Positions 42,980 through 52,498 of a DNA stretch of 64,000 nucleotides are shown piece by piece. The position numbers and the translations under genes were made by a program. Location of the stretch: the NCBI GenBank assembly GCA_035604135.1, contig DATNJB010000041.1, forward strand, positions 11,418 through 75,417. Reading direction: 5' to 3'. Under the pieces are notes generated by a model that ran no database searches, had not been told where the DNA came from, and saw only the letters and a list, made by a program, of their open reading frames with translations. Origin of the DNA: Poindextera sp035604135. GTDB lineage: Bacteria; Pseudomonadota; Alphaproteobacteria; Caulobacterales; Caulobacteraceae. Position 1 is the first letter of the stretch. The number at the start of each line of letters is the position of its first letter.

Positions 42980-43780
42980 CTACTGCGCGGTCCAGCCGCC
43001 GTCGATGGAGAGTGCGGCGCCGTTGACCGAGCCGCCCAAGTCACTGACCAGATAGAGCAGCAGACCGGCGAGCTCACCGAAGTCGACGAAGCGCTTGGTC
43101 GGCTGCGCGGCCAGGATCACGTCACGCATCACCTGGTTGGGCGGCATCTTCCGCGCCTTCGCCTGATCGGCGATCTGCGCCTCGACCAGCGGCGTCTTCA
43201 CATAGCCGGGGCAGATGGCGTTGCAGGTGACGCCGTCGAGCGCAACCTCGAGCGCCACGGTGCGCGTGAGGCCCAACAGGCCGTGCTTGGCCGCCACGTA
43301 GGCCGCCTTGAACGGCGAGGCGACCAGGGCGTGCGCCGAGGCGATGTTGACGATGCGCCCGGCCTTCTGCGCCTTCATGATTGGGACCGCGGCGCGGATG
43401 GTGTGGAAGGCCGAGGTCAGGTTGATGGCGATGATCTGGTCCCACTTCTCGATTGGGAAGGTCTCGATCGGCGAGACGTGCTGGACGCCAGCGTTGTTCA
43501 CCAGGATATCGATGCGGCGGAACTTGCCGTGCGCGAACGCGATCAGGTCGGCGATTTCGGCCGGCCTGGTCATGTCGGCGGGGTGATAGAGCACGCGCAC
43601 GCCGTAGGCTTCGGCCAGCGCCGCCCGGTCGTGCTCGATCTGCGTCGCCTCGCCCAGGCCGTTCAGCACCACGTCGGCGCCGGAGGCCGCCAGCGCGCCG
43701 GCCAGCGCTTGGCCGATACCGCTGGTCGAGCCGGTGACGACCGCGACGTGACCCTTCAATCCTGCATGCTCATCGGCCAT
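42980..43780 (-). CDS. 3-hydroxybutyrate dehydrogenase-like short-chain dehydrogenase
   Basis: 266 residues. The NAD motif is VTGSTSGIGQALAGAL, then NNAGVQHVSPIETFPIEKWD and the catalytic Ser plus YVAAKHGLLGLTRTVALE (Tyr-x3-Lys). CPGYVKTPLVEAQI is typical of D-3-hydroxybutyrate dehydrogenase, which links polyhydroxybutyrate to acetoacetate. Assignment to this reaction is likely but not certain. Confidence 0.88.
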   Translation of the reverse strand: MADEHAGLKGHVAVVTGSTSGIGQALAGALAASGADVVLNGLGEATQIEHDRAALAEAYGVRVLYHPADMTRPAEIADLIAFAHGKFRRIDILVNNAGVQHVSPIETFPIEKWDQIIAINLTSAFHTIRAAVPIMKAQKAGRIVNIASAHALVASPFKAAYVAAKHGLLGLTRTVALEVALDGVTCNAICPGYVKTPLVEAQIADQAKARKMPPNQVMRDVILAAQPTKRFVDFGELAGLLLYLVSDLGGSVNGAALSIDGGWTAQ

Positions 43781-43820
43781 GTGAGACGCTCGCTCGCTTG
43801 CGTTTCAAACGGCTGCAAGA

Positions 43821-44651
43821 TTAGCCGGCCCCGGCGCGAGAGTCGCGCGCGGCGGGCTCGTTCGCGCTCGAAGCCTTCGGAGGCAGCTGCCGGGTGAAGA
43901 CCCAATCGTTCCCGGTCGAGAGCGCCGGATCGAAGGCGTAGCCGGCGGTATCGAAAGCCTTCAGCTGCTCGGCTCTTTCGATGCGATGATCGATCGCGTA
44001 GCGGGCCATCAGCCCCCTGGCGCGCTTGGCGAACAACATCAGCGCCTGCGGCGCCTCGCCCCTAACCCTGTGCTCCTTGAAGTGGCAGGTGACGTAGGGG
44101 ACTCTCAGCGCTTCGGTGTCGACGGAGCCGAAGTATTCGATGCTCGCCAGGTTGACCAGGGTCGGGTCGGGGCGCCGTTCGGCGTCGCGACTGAGCGCCT
44201 CGGCGATCGGGGTCCGCCAGAAGTCGTAGAGGCTTGATCCGCGGCGCGTCTTCAGCCGCGTTCCCATTTCCAGGCGGTAGGGCTGCAAGGCGTCGAGGGG
44301 TTTCAGGACGCCATAGAGGCCAGACAGTATCCTAAGGCGGACCTGCGCCCAGGCCAGCGCCTTCTTGTCGAGCGTGCGCGCCTGAAGGCCATCGTAGACG
44401 TCGCCGGCGAACGCCATCACCGCCTGCAGACCGTCCTCGCCTGCCGGGTCGAAGCGCTGAAACCGGTGGTAGTTGAGATCGGCCAGCGCGTCGGAGATCG
44501 ACATCAGCCGCTTCAGATCCGCCCGCTTCAGCTTGCGCGTCACCTGGGCGAGTTCGGCGATGTCGCGCGTGAGCTCCGGAATGGTGAGCGCCAGGCCCGC
44601 GGGCGCGGGCGCGAAGCTCAGCTTCTTCGCAGGCGAGAGGACCATCAGCAT
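43821..44651 (-). CDS. yaaA: Peroxide stress protein YaaA
   Basis: 276 residues. MLMVLSPAKKLSF, FAGDVYDGLQARTL, RILSGLYGVLKPLDALQPYR and LEMGTRL are YaaA/DUF328 blocks. It limits free iron and DNA damage in peroxide stress in Escherichia coli. The C-terminal 20 residues (ANEPAARDSRAGAG) are an extension. 185 bases between its start and the next gene show nothing recognisable. Confidence 0.94.
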   Translation of the reverse strand: MLMVLSPAKKLSFAPAPAGLALTIPELTRDIAELAQVTRKLKRADLKRLMSISDALADLNYHRFQRFDPAGEDGLQAVMAFAGDVYDGLQARTLDKKALAWAQVRLRILSGLYGVLKPLDALQPYRLEMGTRLKTRRGSSLYDFWRTPIAEALSRDAERRPDPTLVNLASIEYFGSVDTEALRVPYVTCHFKEHRVRGEAPQALMLFAKRARGLMARYAIDHRIERAEQLKAFDTAGYAFDPALSTGNDWVFTRQLPPKASSANEPAARDSRAGAG

Positions 44652-44836
44652 GGTCTGGCATTAACCCCCGATCACCGACGCCAGCCAAGAGCGCGCGCAC
44701 AGCAAAGAAGCGCAGGCCGCAAGCGCCGCGGGCAGCCTCGGACGCTTGGCGAACGCCAAGCGGGGTAAGAGGTCGCGTCATGAAGCCGCGCCGCTCGGCA
44801 GCGTGCCTCGGTTAACTCGGACGCGCGCGCAGCGCG

Positions 44837-46246
44837 CTAGAACAGGACCCGCGGGTTCATGATCCGGCCTGGATCCAGCGCCGCGCGGACGGCGCGCATC
44901 GCTTCGACTTCAACCGGCGATTTGTAGCGAAGCGCCTCGATCGACTTCATCGACCCGAGCCCGTGCTCGGCGGAGATGGAGCCGTCCATTGCGTCGGCGA
45001 TGTCGTGCACCACTTCGGCGCCGTTGTCCCTGAGCGCCGCGTGCACCGCCTGGTCGCCGCCGGCCGGCGTGAGCACGTCGAAGTGGACGTTGCCGTCGCC
45101 GACGTGGCCGAAGGCGACCACCCGCGCGCCGGGCGAGACGCGCGTGACCGCTGCGGTGGCCTGGTCGATGAAATCCGCGATCCGCGACACCGGAACGGAA
45201 ATGTCGTGCTTCCAGGCCGCGCCTTCCTTTTTCTGGCCGGGCGACTGGTCCTCGCGCACGGCCCAGAACGCCTTGGCCTGCGCCTCGCTCTGAGCGATGG
45301 CCGCGTCCTGGATCAGCTCGTCCTCCAGCGCCCGCGCCAGGAGCCGCTCCATCGCCGCCTCGGCCGCGCCGGGTTCGCCCGAGGCGATCTCGATCAGCAC
45401 GTACCATGGGTGCTCGCCTTCGAGCGGTTTGCGCCGATCGGCGATGTGACGGACGACGAGCTCGACGCCCAGCGCGCCCATCAGCTCGAACGCCTCCAGC
45501 GCGCCGCCGCTCTCGGCCTTGGCGCGGCCTAGCAGCGCGATGGCGTCGTGCGGCGTCTCCAGGCCGCAAACCGCGACGGCGCGTGAGACGAGCAACGGCT
45601 GCAGTTTCAGCGCCGCGGCGGTTACGACGCCCAGCGTCCCCTCCGCACCGATCAGCAGCTGCTTGAGATCGTAGCCGGTGTTGTCCTTGCGAAGCCGCTT
45701 CAGGCCGTTCCAGATCTCGCCGTTCGGCAGCACGGCCTCCAGCCCCAGCACCTGGTCGCGCATGTTCCCATAGCGCAGCACCGCGGTGCCGCCGGCGTTG
45801 GTGGACACCAGCCCGCCGATGGTCGCCGAGCCCTCAGAGGCCACGCTCAGCGGGAAGCGGCGGCCGGCGGCCAGCGCCGCCTCGTGCGCCGCGGCGAGCG
45901 TCACGCCCGCCTCGGCGACGATGACGTCGTCGATCGGATCGACGTCGCGGACCGCGCGCAGGCGCTCGGTCGAGAGCAGGATCTCTCCTTGCGGAATCTG
46001 GCCGCCGACGAGGCCAGTGTTGCCGCCCTGCGGGATGATCGCGACGCCCGAGGCGGCGCAGACCCCGATCACCGCGGCGACCTCGGCCGTCGTCTTCGGG
46101 AGAACGAGCAGGGGCGTCGTCCCGCTCCAGCGGTCGCGCCATTCGACCAGCTTCGGCGCGAGGCGCGCAGGCTCGGTGCTCCAGCCGTCCTCGCCGAGGA
46201 CGGACTTCAGGCGCGAGATGACGTCGGCGGGAACGGGTGCGGTCAT
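44837..46246 (-). CDS. FAD-linked oxidase, D-2-hydroxyacid dehydrogenase type
   Basis: 469 residues. PCMH FAD domain: LPKTTAEVAAVIGVCAASGV, IPQGGNTGLVGGQIP and NAGGTAVLRYGNMRDQVLG. The C-terminal domain has GHVGDGNVHFDVLTP and EHGLGSMKSIEAL. This is the GlcD/D-2-hydroxyglutarate dehydrogenase class, which passes electrons to ETF or quinone. It starts 24 bases after the Sua5 stop on the same strand. Confidence 0.92.
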   Translation of the reverse strand: MTAPVPADVISRLKSVLGEDGWSTEPARLAPKLVEWRDRWSGTTPLLVLPKTTAEVAAVIGVCAASGVAIIPQGGNTGLVGGQIPQGEILLSTERLRAVRDVDPIDDVIVAEAGVTLAAAHEAALAAGRRFPLSVASEGSATIGGLVSTNAGGTAVLRYGNMRDQVLGLEAVLPNGEIWNGLKRLRKDNTGYDLKQLLIGAEGTLGVVTAAALKLQPLLVSRAVAVCGLETPHDAIALLGRAKAESGGALEAFELMGALGVELVVRHIADRRKPLEGEHPWYVLIEIASGEPGAAEAAMERLLARALEDELIQDAAIAQSEAQAKAFWAVREDQSPGQKKEGAAWKHDISVPVSRIADFIDQATAAVTRVSPGARVVAFGHVGDGNVHFDVLTPAGGDQAVHAALRDNGAEVVHDIADAMDGSISAEHGLGSMKSIEALRYKSPVEVEAMRAVRAALDPGRIMNPRVLF

Positions 46247-46270
46247 GACGTGAGCCTACCTCCGGCCGCG

Positions 46271-47191
46271 TCAGCCGACCAGACCGGCGCCGCGCGCCAA
46301 GCGATCGTTGATCGCCTCGCCCAGGCCGTCCTTGGGGATCGACGCAACGGCGATGGCGGCGGGCTTGGCGGCGTCGGCGGCGCGGAGGGCGGTGAACAGA
46401 TTGGCCGCCGCCTCGCGCAGGTCGCCGGTCGGGCTGAGGTTGAAGACGAGCGGACCGGGCGGCGCCGGTCCGAAGGCCAGGAAGGCCTCGCCAACGCGGG
46501 GCGCGGAAGCGTTCAGGCGCAGTGGCGCCTCCGGCGCATAGTGGCGCGCGAGGCGGCCAGGCGAGCGGCCGGCATCAGCTTCCGCCGCGCCAAGCGGGCC
46601 GACGACGGCTTCGATCTCCGCGCGCGTCACCGCACCGGGGCGGAGCAGCCGCGGCGGGCCGTCGAGCAGGCTGACCACGGTAGACTCAAGACCGATCGCG
46701 CAAGGGCCGCCGTCGAGGGCGAGCGCCGCCGCGGCGCCGGCCTCGGCCAGCGCGTCGGCGAGCGTCGTCGGGCTCGGTCGGCCGGATCGGTTGGCCGACG
46801 GCGCGACGACCGGCCGTCCGAAGCTGTGCAACACCGCCCGGGCGAGCGGATGCGCCGGCGCGCGCACGGCGACGGTGTCCAGCCCGGCGCGCGCGAGGTC
46901 GCAGACGGCGACCGGATCGGAGAGTGGCGCGACGATGGTGAGCGCGCCGGGCCAGAACGCCTCCGCGAGCTTGACCGCGCGCTCATCGAGGCTGGCGAAG
47001 CGTTGGGCGGCGGCGAGATCCGCGACGTGGGCGATCAGCGGGTTGAACCGCGGCCGCCCCTTGGCCTCGAACAACCGCGCGACGGCGGCTGGGTTGGCGG
47101 CGTCGGCGGCGAGGCCGTAGACCGTCTCGGTCGGCAGGATGACAAGCTTGCCCGCCGCCAGGGCGCGCGCAGCCTTTTCGACGTCGCTCAG
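46271..47191 (-). CDS. L-threonylcarbamoyladenylate synthase (Sua5/YciO/YrdC type)
   Basis: About 306 residues. ILPTETVYGLAADAANPAAV, KGRPRFNPLIAHV, APSANRSGRPSPTT and the C-terminal Sua5 domain with SPGRLARHYAPEAPL. It makes threonylcarbamoyl-AMP for t6A in tRNA. The natural N-terminus is LSDVEKAARALAAG, which would need a CTG start at 47191 overlapping the YceI stop (CTGA). GTG at 47260 is the only common start codon upstream and would add 23 odd residues. The start is therefore uncertain. Confidence 0.92.
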   Translation of the reverse strand: MSDVEKAARALAAGKLVILPTETVYGLAADAANPAAVARLFEAKGRPRFNPLIAHVADLAAAQRFASLDERAVKLAEAFWPGALTIVAPLSDPVAVCDLARAGLDTVAVRAPAHPLARAVLHSFGRPVVAPSANRSGRPSPTTLADALAEAGAAAALALDGGPCAIGLESTVVSLLDGPPRLLRPGAVTRAEIEAVVGPLGAAEADAGRSPGRLARHYAPEAPLRLNASAPRVGEAFLAFGPAPPGPLVFNLSPTGDLREAAANLFTALRAADAAKPAAIAVASIPKDGLGEAINDRLARGAGLVG

Positions 47192-47745
47192 CGCGCCCGA
47201 TGCGCCGTCAGCTGGACGATGACCACGACCTTGGTGTCGACCACGTCGGGGGTGCTCCACTTGCCCTGACCTATCCCGAACGCTGTGCGGTTGAGCACGA
47301 GCTGGCCATTCATGCGGGCCGTATCACCGGCGATCGCGAGCGTGAAGGGCAGGACGACGGGCTTGTGCACGCCCTTGATGGCGAGGTCGCCGGTCGCCTG
47401 ATAGCGGCCGCCGCCCAGATCCTAGATCGCCGTGGTCGTGAACACCGCCTTCGGGAAGCGCTGGGCGGCGAACCAGTCGTTGCTCGGCAACGCCTGGTCC
47501 TGATCGGCGTCGCCGGTGGCGGCCGAGCCGACGTCGACCGTAACGACCGCCTTCGATGCCGCGAGCGCGTTCGGATCGAAGACGATGGCCGCCGACCAGC
47601 GCCGGAAGGTTCCGGTGAAGGCGTCGCCGTTCAGGCGGCCCTGGAATTGGAGCTTGGAGGCGGGATCCACCGTCCACTGCGGCGGCGCCGCGGCTACAGC
47701 CGAGGCGCTCAGCAGGAAAGCGAGGATGAGCACGGTCATGCGCAT
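47188..47745 (-). pseudogene. YceI-family periplasmic protein with in-frame amber codon
   Basis: A signal peptide (MRMTVLILAFLLSASAVAAA) is followed by the YceI lipocalin start WTVDPASKLQFQGRLNGDAF. At codon 108 an in-frame TAG (47422-47424) interrupts, but the same frame continues DLGGGRYQATGDLAIKGVHK to QLTAHRAR with the expected family sequence. So a point change, not a frameshift, breaks it. It may be a real nonsense mutation or an assembly error. Four bases downstream of cytochrome b561, a common partner of YceI. Confidence 0.85.
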
Positions 47746-47748
47746 GGC

Positions 47749-48345
47749 TCAGGCCGCCTCCGCCGGCCCACGGCGCAGGAACGGGAGCATCCGCGCCAGC
47801 TCCTTGTCGTGGTCGAAGAACTGGTGCTTGAGCGCGCCAGCCAAATGGAGCGCGATCAGCGCATAGGCCAACTTGGCCAGCAGATGATGGCTGGCCAGAA
47901 AAACGCCGTGCGCCTCTTTCATCTGGTCGTGCGGCAGGTTGGTGAGCGGCGCGATCGCCGGCCATGGAACCAAGTGGAAAAGCACGATCGGGAAGACGTG
48001 GATCAGCGGGCTGGCCGACGTGAAAGCCCAGCCAGTCAGCGGCATCCCGATCATCACGACGTAGAACAGCGCGTGCACGGCGTGGGCCAGCCAGCGTTCC
48101 CAGACCCGCAAGGTCGGCGACAACGGCGGCGGCGGGACAACGAGGCGCCAGCCCAGGCGGACGAGGCTCAGGATCAGCACGGTGATGCCGATCGACTTGT
48201 GCAGCTGCACCGGCTCGATCTTCGCCTCGCCGTGCAGGGCGTTGAACCACCACGCGAGCCCGATGTTGGTCAGGATGAGCAGAGCGATCGCCCAGTGCAG
48301 GACGATCGCCCCTGCGTTGTAACGGCTCTGGGCTCTGGTCGCCAT
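47749..48345 (-). CDS. Cytochrome b561
   Basis: 198 residues with four helices. IVLHWAIALLILTNIGLAWW, QLHKSIGITVLILSLVRLGW, LAHAVHALFYVVMIGMPLTG and ASHHLLAKLAYALIALHLAG each carry a His for heme. It moves electrons across the inner membrane. It is directly upstream of the broken YceI gene, a pairing seen in many proteobacteria. Confidence 0.93.
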   Translation of the reverse strand: MATRAQSRYNAGAIVLHWAIALLILTNIGLAWWFNALHGEAKIEPVQLHKSIGITVLILSLVRLGWRLVVPPPPLSPTLRVWERWLAHAVHALFYVVMIGMPLTGWAFTSASPLIHVFPIVLFHLVPWPAIAPLTNLPHDQMKEAHGVFLASHHLLAKLAYALIALHLAGALKHQFFDHDKELARMLPFLRRGPAEAA

Positions 48346-48475
48346 GCGGGCACTTATCCTTGGCCGTTCCTGGCTGGCGGATGCACGAACCGCCGACTCG
48401 GCGCGTCCGACTTCAGAGACGCACGAGTGGGCGCGGATATTTCAGCGACCGCCCTGCTTGCGCTAGAAAGCCCCT

Positions 48476-50239
48476 ATGGCCTTCCGACCCCAGGTGCGCG
48501 ACTTGCTGTTCACGCTGAACGACGTTCTTGGCGTCGGACAGCTCGTGGGATCGCCGGCCTTTCCCGAGTTCGACGTCGAGCTGCTCGCCGCAGTGCTCGA
48601 GACGGCGGGCGCGCTGGCCGCCGACGTGCTTGCCCCGCTCGACCAGACCGGCGATCGGGCCGGCGCGACGTTCGAGAACGGCCAGGTGCGCGCGCCCGCC
48701 GGTTTCGCCGCGGCCTACCGCGCCTTCGCCGACGGCGGCTGGGGCGCGCTCGCCGCTGACCCGGCGTACGGCGGCCAGGGCCTGCCCAAGTCGCTCGAGT
48801 TGGCGGTATTCGAGATGGTTCACGCCGCCAACATGGCGTTCGGCCTCTGTCCGATGCTGACCTCGGGCGCGATCGAGGCGCTGCACGCGCACGGCTCCGA
48901 GCGGCAGAAGGCGCTCTACCTGCCGAAGATGATCTCCGGCCAGTGGACCGGGGCGATGAACCTCACCGAGCCGCAGGCCGGAAGCGATCTTTCGGCGCTC
49001 ACCACCCGGGCCGAGCCGGACGGCCAGGGCGGCTATCGGCTGCACGGGCAGAAGATCTTCATCACCTGGGGCGACCACGACCTCACCGACAACATCGTCC
49101 ATCTGGTGCTGGCCCGCTTGCCCGACGCTCCGGAAGGCAGCCGCGGCACCTCGCTGTTCGTCACCTCCAAACGTCTGGTCGGCGATGACGGCTCGCTCGG
49201 CGAGGCGAACGCGGTTCGCCCCGGCGGCATCGAGCACAAGCTCGGCATCCACGGCTCGCCCACCTGCGTCATGCTTTATGAGGGGGCTCGGGCGGAGCTG
49301 GTCGGCGAGCCCAACCGCGGGCTCGCCCACATGTTCACGATGATGAACGCCGCGCGCCTGAACGTCGGCGTCGAAGGCGTCGGCGTCGCCGAGCGCGCCT
49401 ACCAGCGGGCGCTGGCCTATGCGCTCGAGCGCCGGCAAGGCCGCTCGCCGTGGAGCACGGATCGCTCGGCGCCGATCTTCGACCACCCGGACGTCCGCCG
49501 CATGCTGGCGGACATGCGGGCGCGGATCGAGGCGGCGCGCGCCATCTGCCTGCTCACCGCCCTCTCCGCCGACGTTGCCCGCGCTGCGCCGGACGAGGAA
49601 ACGCGCGCCGCGGCCAAGCTGCGCGAGGAGCTGCTGACGCCGATCGCCAAGGCCTGGTCGACCGACATGGCCGTCGAGGTCGCCTCGATCGCGCTGCAGG
49701 TGCACGGGGGAGCGGGCTTCATCGAGGAGACCGGCGCGGCCCAGTCCTATCGCGACGCCCGCATCGCGCCGATCTACGAGGGCACGAACGGCATCCAGGC
49801 CATCGACCTCGTCGGCCGCAAGCTCGCCATGGCGGGCGGCGAAGGGTTCCGGTCGCTCACAGGTGAGATGGCCGCCTTCGCCCAGAGCCTGATCTACAAC
49901 CCGAACCGGACCCTGGATAACATCGGCCTCAGGCTGGCCGGCGCCGTTGACGGGGTGCGGAACTTCGCTCTGTTGTTGCAGGACGCCAGCGAGCCCGAGC
50001 GCTTGGCCGCCGCGACGCCCTTCCTCAACCAGTTCGGCGACGTGGTCGGCGGCTGGCTGCTGGCCAGGGGCGCCAAGGCCTGCGCCGAGCGAGCGGAGAC
50101 CGACGCCTACGCAAAGGCGCGGATCGAAATCGCCGGCTACTACGCCGAGACAGTGATGACCGAGAGCGCCGCGCTATCTTCGGGCGCGGTGGCCGCCGGC
50201 AAGCGCCTCGCCGCGCTCAGCGAGGAAGCGCTGAGCTAG
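48476..50239 (+). CDS. Acyl-CoA dehydrogenase, DmdC-like
   Basis: 587 residues. MNLTEPQAGSDLSALTTRAE, RLHGQKIFITWGDHDLTDNI and the C-terminal IYEGTNGIQAIDLVGRKL with the catalytic Glu. The long N-terminal and the extra C-terminal domain match DmdC (3-methylmercaptopropionyl-CoA dehydrogenase) relatives. The substrate may be another acyl-CoA. 130 bases upstream hold no clear motif. Confidence 0.9.
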   Translation: MAFRPQVRDLLFTLNDVLGVGQLVGSPAFPEFDVELLAAVLETAGALAADVLAPLDQTGDRAGATFENGQVRAPAGFAAAYRAFADGGWGALAADPAYGGQGLPKSLELAVFEMVHAANMAFGLCPMLTSGAIEALHAHGSERQKALYLPKMISGQWTGAMNLTEPQAGSDLSALTTRAEPDGQGGYRLHGQKIFITWGDHDLTDNIVHLVLARLPDAPEGSRGTSLFVTSKRLVGDDGSLGEANAVRPGGIEHKLGIHGSPTCVMLYEGARAELVGEPNRGLAHMFTMMNAARLNVGVEGVGVAERAYQRALAYALERRQGRSPWSTDRSAPIFDHPDVRRMLADMRARIEAARAICLLTALSADVARAAPDEETRAAAKLREELLTPIAKAWSTDMAVEVASIALQVHGGAGFIEETGAAQSYRDARIAPIYEGTNGIQAIDLVGRKLAMAGGEGFRSLTGEMAAFAQSLIYNPNRTLDNIGLRLAGAVDGVRNFALLLQDASEPERLAAATPFLNQFGDVVGGWLLARGAKACAERAETDAYAKARIEIAGYYAETVMTESAALSSGAVAAGKRLAALSEEALS

Positions 50240-50260
50240 TCCTCCACCGTAGGGGGAGGA
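50240..50260. terminator. Possible bidirectional terminator hairpin
   Basis: TCCTCC (50240-50245) pairs with GGAGGA (50255-50260) around a nine-base loop between two convergent genes. There is no U-tract, so evidence is weak. Confidence 0.3.
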
Positions 50261-50270
50261 TCTGCGGCCG

Positions 50271-50753
50271 TTAGATGTGCTCCAGCAGGTACTCGGCGGA
50301 GGAGACCCTGAACTCGCCGCCTTGCTCGACGTTGAGCTGCTCGACGACGCCGTCCTTGGCGATCAGCGAGTAGCGCTGCGAGCGGGCGCCCATGCCGAAA
50401 CGGCTGGCGTCGAGCTCGAGGCCGAGCGCGCGGGTGAAGTCCCCGGAGCCATCGGCCAGCATCAGGATCTCGTCGCCGATGCCCTGATCGGCCGCCCAGG
50501 CCTTCATCACCCACACGTCGTTGACCGAAACGCAGGCGATCGTGTCGACGCCCTTCTTCTTCAGGTCGGCGGCGTGCTGCTTGAATCCCGGCAGGTGCTT
50601 GGCCGAGCAGGTGGGCGTGAACGCGCCCGGCACGGCGAACAGCGCGACGCGCTTGCCCTTGAACACCTCGTCGCCGGTGATCTGGGCCGGGGCGCCGTCC
50701 TTGAACACCATGAACTTCGCATCCGGCAGCTTGTCGCCGACCTTGATCGCCAT
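50271..50753 (-). CDS. Peroxiredoxin, Prx5 type
   Basis: 160 residues from ATG at 50753. VALFAVPGAFTPTCSAKHLP carries the peroxidatic Cys; VNDVWVMKAWAADQG and SQRYSLIAKDGVVE are Prx5 blocks. It reduces hydroperoxides. Convergent with the acyl-CoA dehydrogenase and divergent from yqgE. Confidence 0.94.
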   Translation of the reverse strand: MAIKVGDKLPDAKFMVFKDGAPAQITGDEVFKGKRVALFAVPGAFTPTCSAKHLPGFKQHAADLKKKGVDTIACVSVNDVWVMKAWAADQGIGDEILMLADGSGDFTRALGLELDASRFGMGARSQRYSLIAKDGVVEQLNVEQGGEFRVSSAEYLLEHI

Positions 50754-50888
50754 CTGGCCCGTCTCCCTTGCATGGATCGCCCTTGCGACCATGGGCCGCT
50801 GGGCAAAACCTAGATAGGCAAAAGCCGCGAGCGAGCCAAGCGCGCAATGGCCTTGATGCGGCCGCGGCAAACACCGATCATCCGACTC

Positions 50889-51485
50889 ATGTCTGAGCGC
50901 GAACCGCCTCGGTCCGCCAGCGGGCCGAGCTATCTGGGCGGTCGGATGCTGATCGCCATGCCGGGGATCGAGGATCCGCGTTTCGAACGCGCTTTGCTCC
51001 TGGTCTGCAGCCACGACGAACAGCACGCGATGGGCATCGCGGTGAACCGCCCGGTGGAGGGCCTGACCGTGCCCGGCCTGCTCGAGCGGCTGGGCGTGAA
51101 GCCGGTGATCGAGCTGCCGCCTGACTTCGTCCTCCTGGGCGGGCCGGTCTCGCCCGAGCGCGGCTTTGTGCTGCACACCGACGACTACCGCTGCGAGGAC
51201 TCGAGCGTCGCCGTCGGCGGCGGCGTGACGCTCACCCAGACGCGCGAGGTGTTGACCGCCATCGGCAGCAACGACCGCCGCCCGCGCCGCGCGATCCTGA
51301 CCCTGGGCTATGCCGGCTGGGGCGCCGGCCAGCTGGAGCACGAGATCCGCGAGGGCGTCTGGCTGACCTGCGAGCCGGACGAGACCCTGCTGTTCGGCGA
51401 CGACCACGAGCACAAGTGGTCGATGGCGCTGGCCAAGATCGGCATCGGCCCCCACCAGCTCTCCGCCCACACGGGCAGGGCGTAG
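50889..51485 (+). CDS. YqgE/AlgH family protein
   Basis: 198 residues from ATG at 50889. SYLGGRMLIAMPGIEDPRFE, VCSHDEQHAMGIAVNRPVEG and LGYAGWGAGQLEHEIREGVW are diagnostic of DUF179. Function is unclear; AlgH was linked to alginate control. Upstream, 130 bases shared with the divergent peroxiredoxin. Confidence 0.95.
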   Translation: MSEREPPRSASGPSYLGGRMLIAMPGIEDPRFERALLLVCSHDEQHAMGIAVNRPVEGLTVPGLLERLGVKPVIELPPDFVLLGGPVSPERGFVLHTDDYRCEDSSVAVGGGVTLTQTREVLTAIGSNDRRPRRAILTLGYAGWGAGQLEHEIREGVWLTCEPDETLLFGDDHEHKWSMALAKIGIGPHQLSAHTGRA

Positions 51486-51569
51486 CCGGACACATACGGC
51501 TTTCCGTCACCGCGGCTTGCGGCCAAACTGGGGTGGACGCTCAACCCGTGTCCGCCAGGAGAACGCTCA

Positions 51570-52460
51570 ATGGACATCGGCAACTGGTCGGCGACGCCGG
51601 ACCTGGTCGACATCTACCGCGAGATCCGCGCCCAGGGGCTGGAGGCGAACCTCGCTGAGCTGGAAGCGTTCGGCTTCACCGTCATCGAGAACGCGCTCGC
51701 GCCGGCCGAGGTGAAGGCGCTGCGCGAGTGCATCGTCGACATCTCCGCGGCGCGGAAGGGCCAGCGGCTCGATCTCGAGAACGAGACCACCCACCAGGAG
51801 CTCGAGTTCATCCCCTACCTGCTGTTCAAGGATCCGATGTTCAAGGCGCCGGTTGTGAACCCCAAGGTCCTGCCGCTCGTGGACTACTTGCTCGGCAAGC
51901 ACGCCATTCTCTCCAGCCTGGGCTCGCACCTGAAGGGGCCGGGCGGGCCCGGCCTCCTGCTGCACAGCGACACAGGCAACGGCACGCCCGACCCCTTCAC
52001 CCCCTACGCCCAGGTCTGCAACTGCAACTACGCGCTGACCGACTACACCGAGGAGCGCGGCGCGCTGGCCATGGTGCCGGGCAGCCACCGCAACGCGCGC
52101 CAGCCGACAAAGTTCGAGGTCTGGCTGGACGGCAACCGCCGCTACGAGCACGTGATCCCGATCGAGGTCCCGGCCGGGACGGCGATCCTCTGGCACGGCA
52201 ACACCTGGCACGGCTCTTTCCCGCGCAAGGTCCCTGGGCTGAGGATCAACCTCTCCTGCTACTACTGCCGCGAATACATCCAGCCGCAGGAGAACTACCG
52301 CGACCACGTGCCGGAGGGGTTCCTCGACGGCGAAACGGACGCCAGGCTCGCGCGCCTTCTGGGCGCCGACCTGATCCACGGGTGGACCGACGAAGGGCCG
52401 CTGAAAATGTACGCCCGCCGGCGCGAGGCGGCCGGCAGCGTGCGCAGCTGGTACAGCTGA
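51570..52460 (+). CDS. Phytanoyl-CoA dioxygenase family (PhyH) Fe(II)/2-oxoglutarate enzyme
   Basis: 296 residues from ATG at 51570 with AGGAGAACGCTCA upstream. ELEAFGFTVIENALAPAEVK opens the fold; LLHSDTGNGT has the His-x-Asp iron ligands, and WHGSFPRKVPGLRINLS the distal His and the 2-oxoglutarate Arg. Substrate is unknown. The stop overlaps the possible start region of the carboxylesterase. Confidence 0.92.
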   Translation: MDIGNWSATPDLVDIYREIRAQGLEANLAELEAFGFTVIENALAPAEVKALRECIVDISAARKGQRLDLENETTHQELEFIPYLLFKDPMFKAPVVNPKVLPLVDYLLGKHAILSSLGSHLKGPGGPGLLLHSDTGNGTPDPFTPYAQVCNCNYALTDYTEERGALAMVPGSHRNARQPTKFEVWLDGNRRYEHVIPIEVPAGTAILWHGNTWHGSFPRKVPGLRINLSCYYCREYIQPQENYRDHVPEGFLDGETDARLARLLGADLIHGWTDEGPLKMYARRREAAGSVRSWYS

Positions 52461-52498
52461 GGGACGGGGCGCTGCGCGACGCGTCTGACCCGACGGTC

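Noticed and set aside
44652..44836. tRNA or small RNA in the gap before yaaA
   Set aside because: No cloverleaf or T-loop consensus (GGTTCGANTCC) was found.
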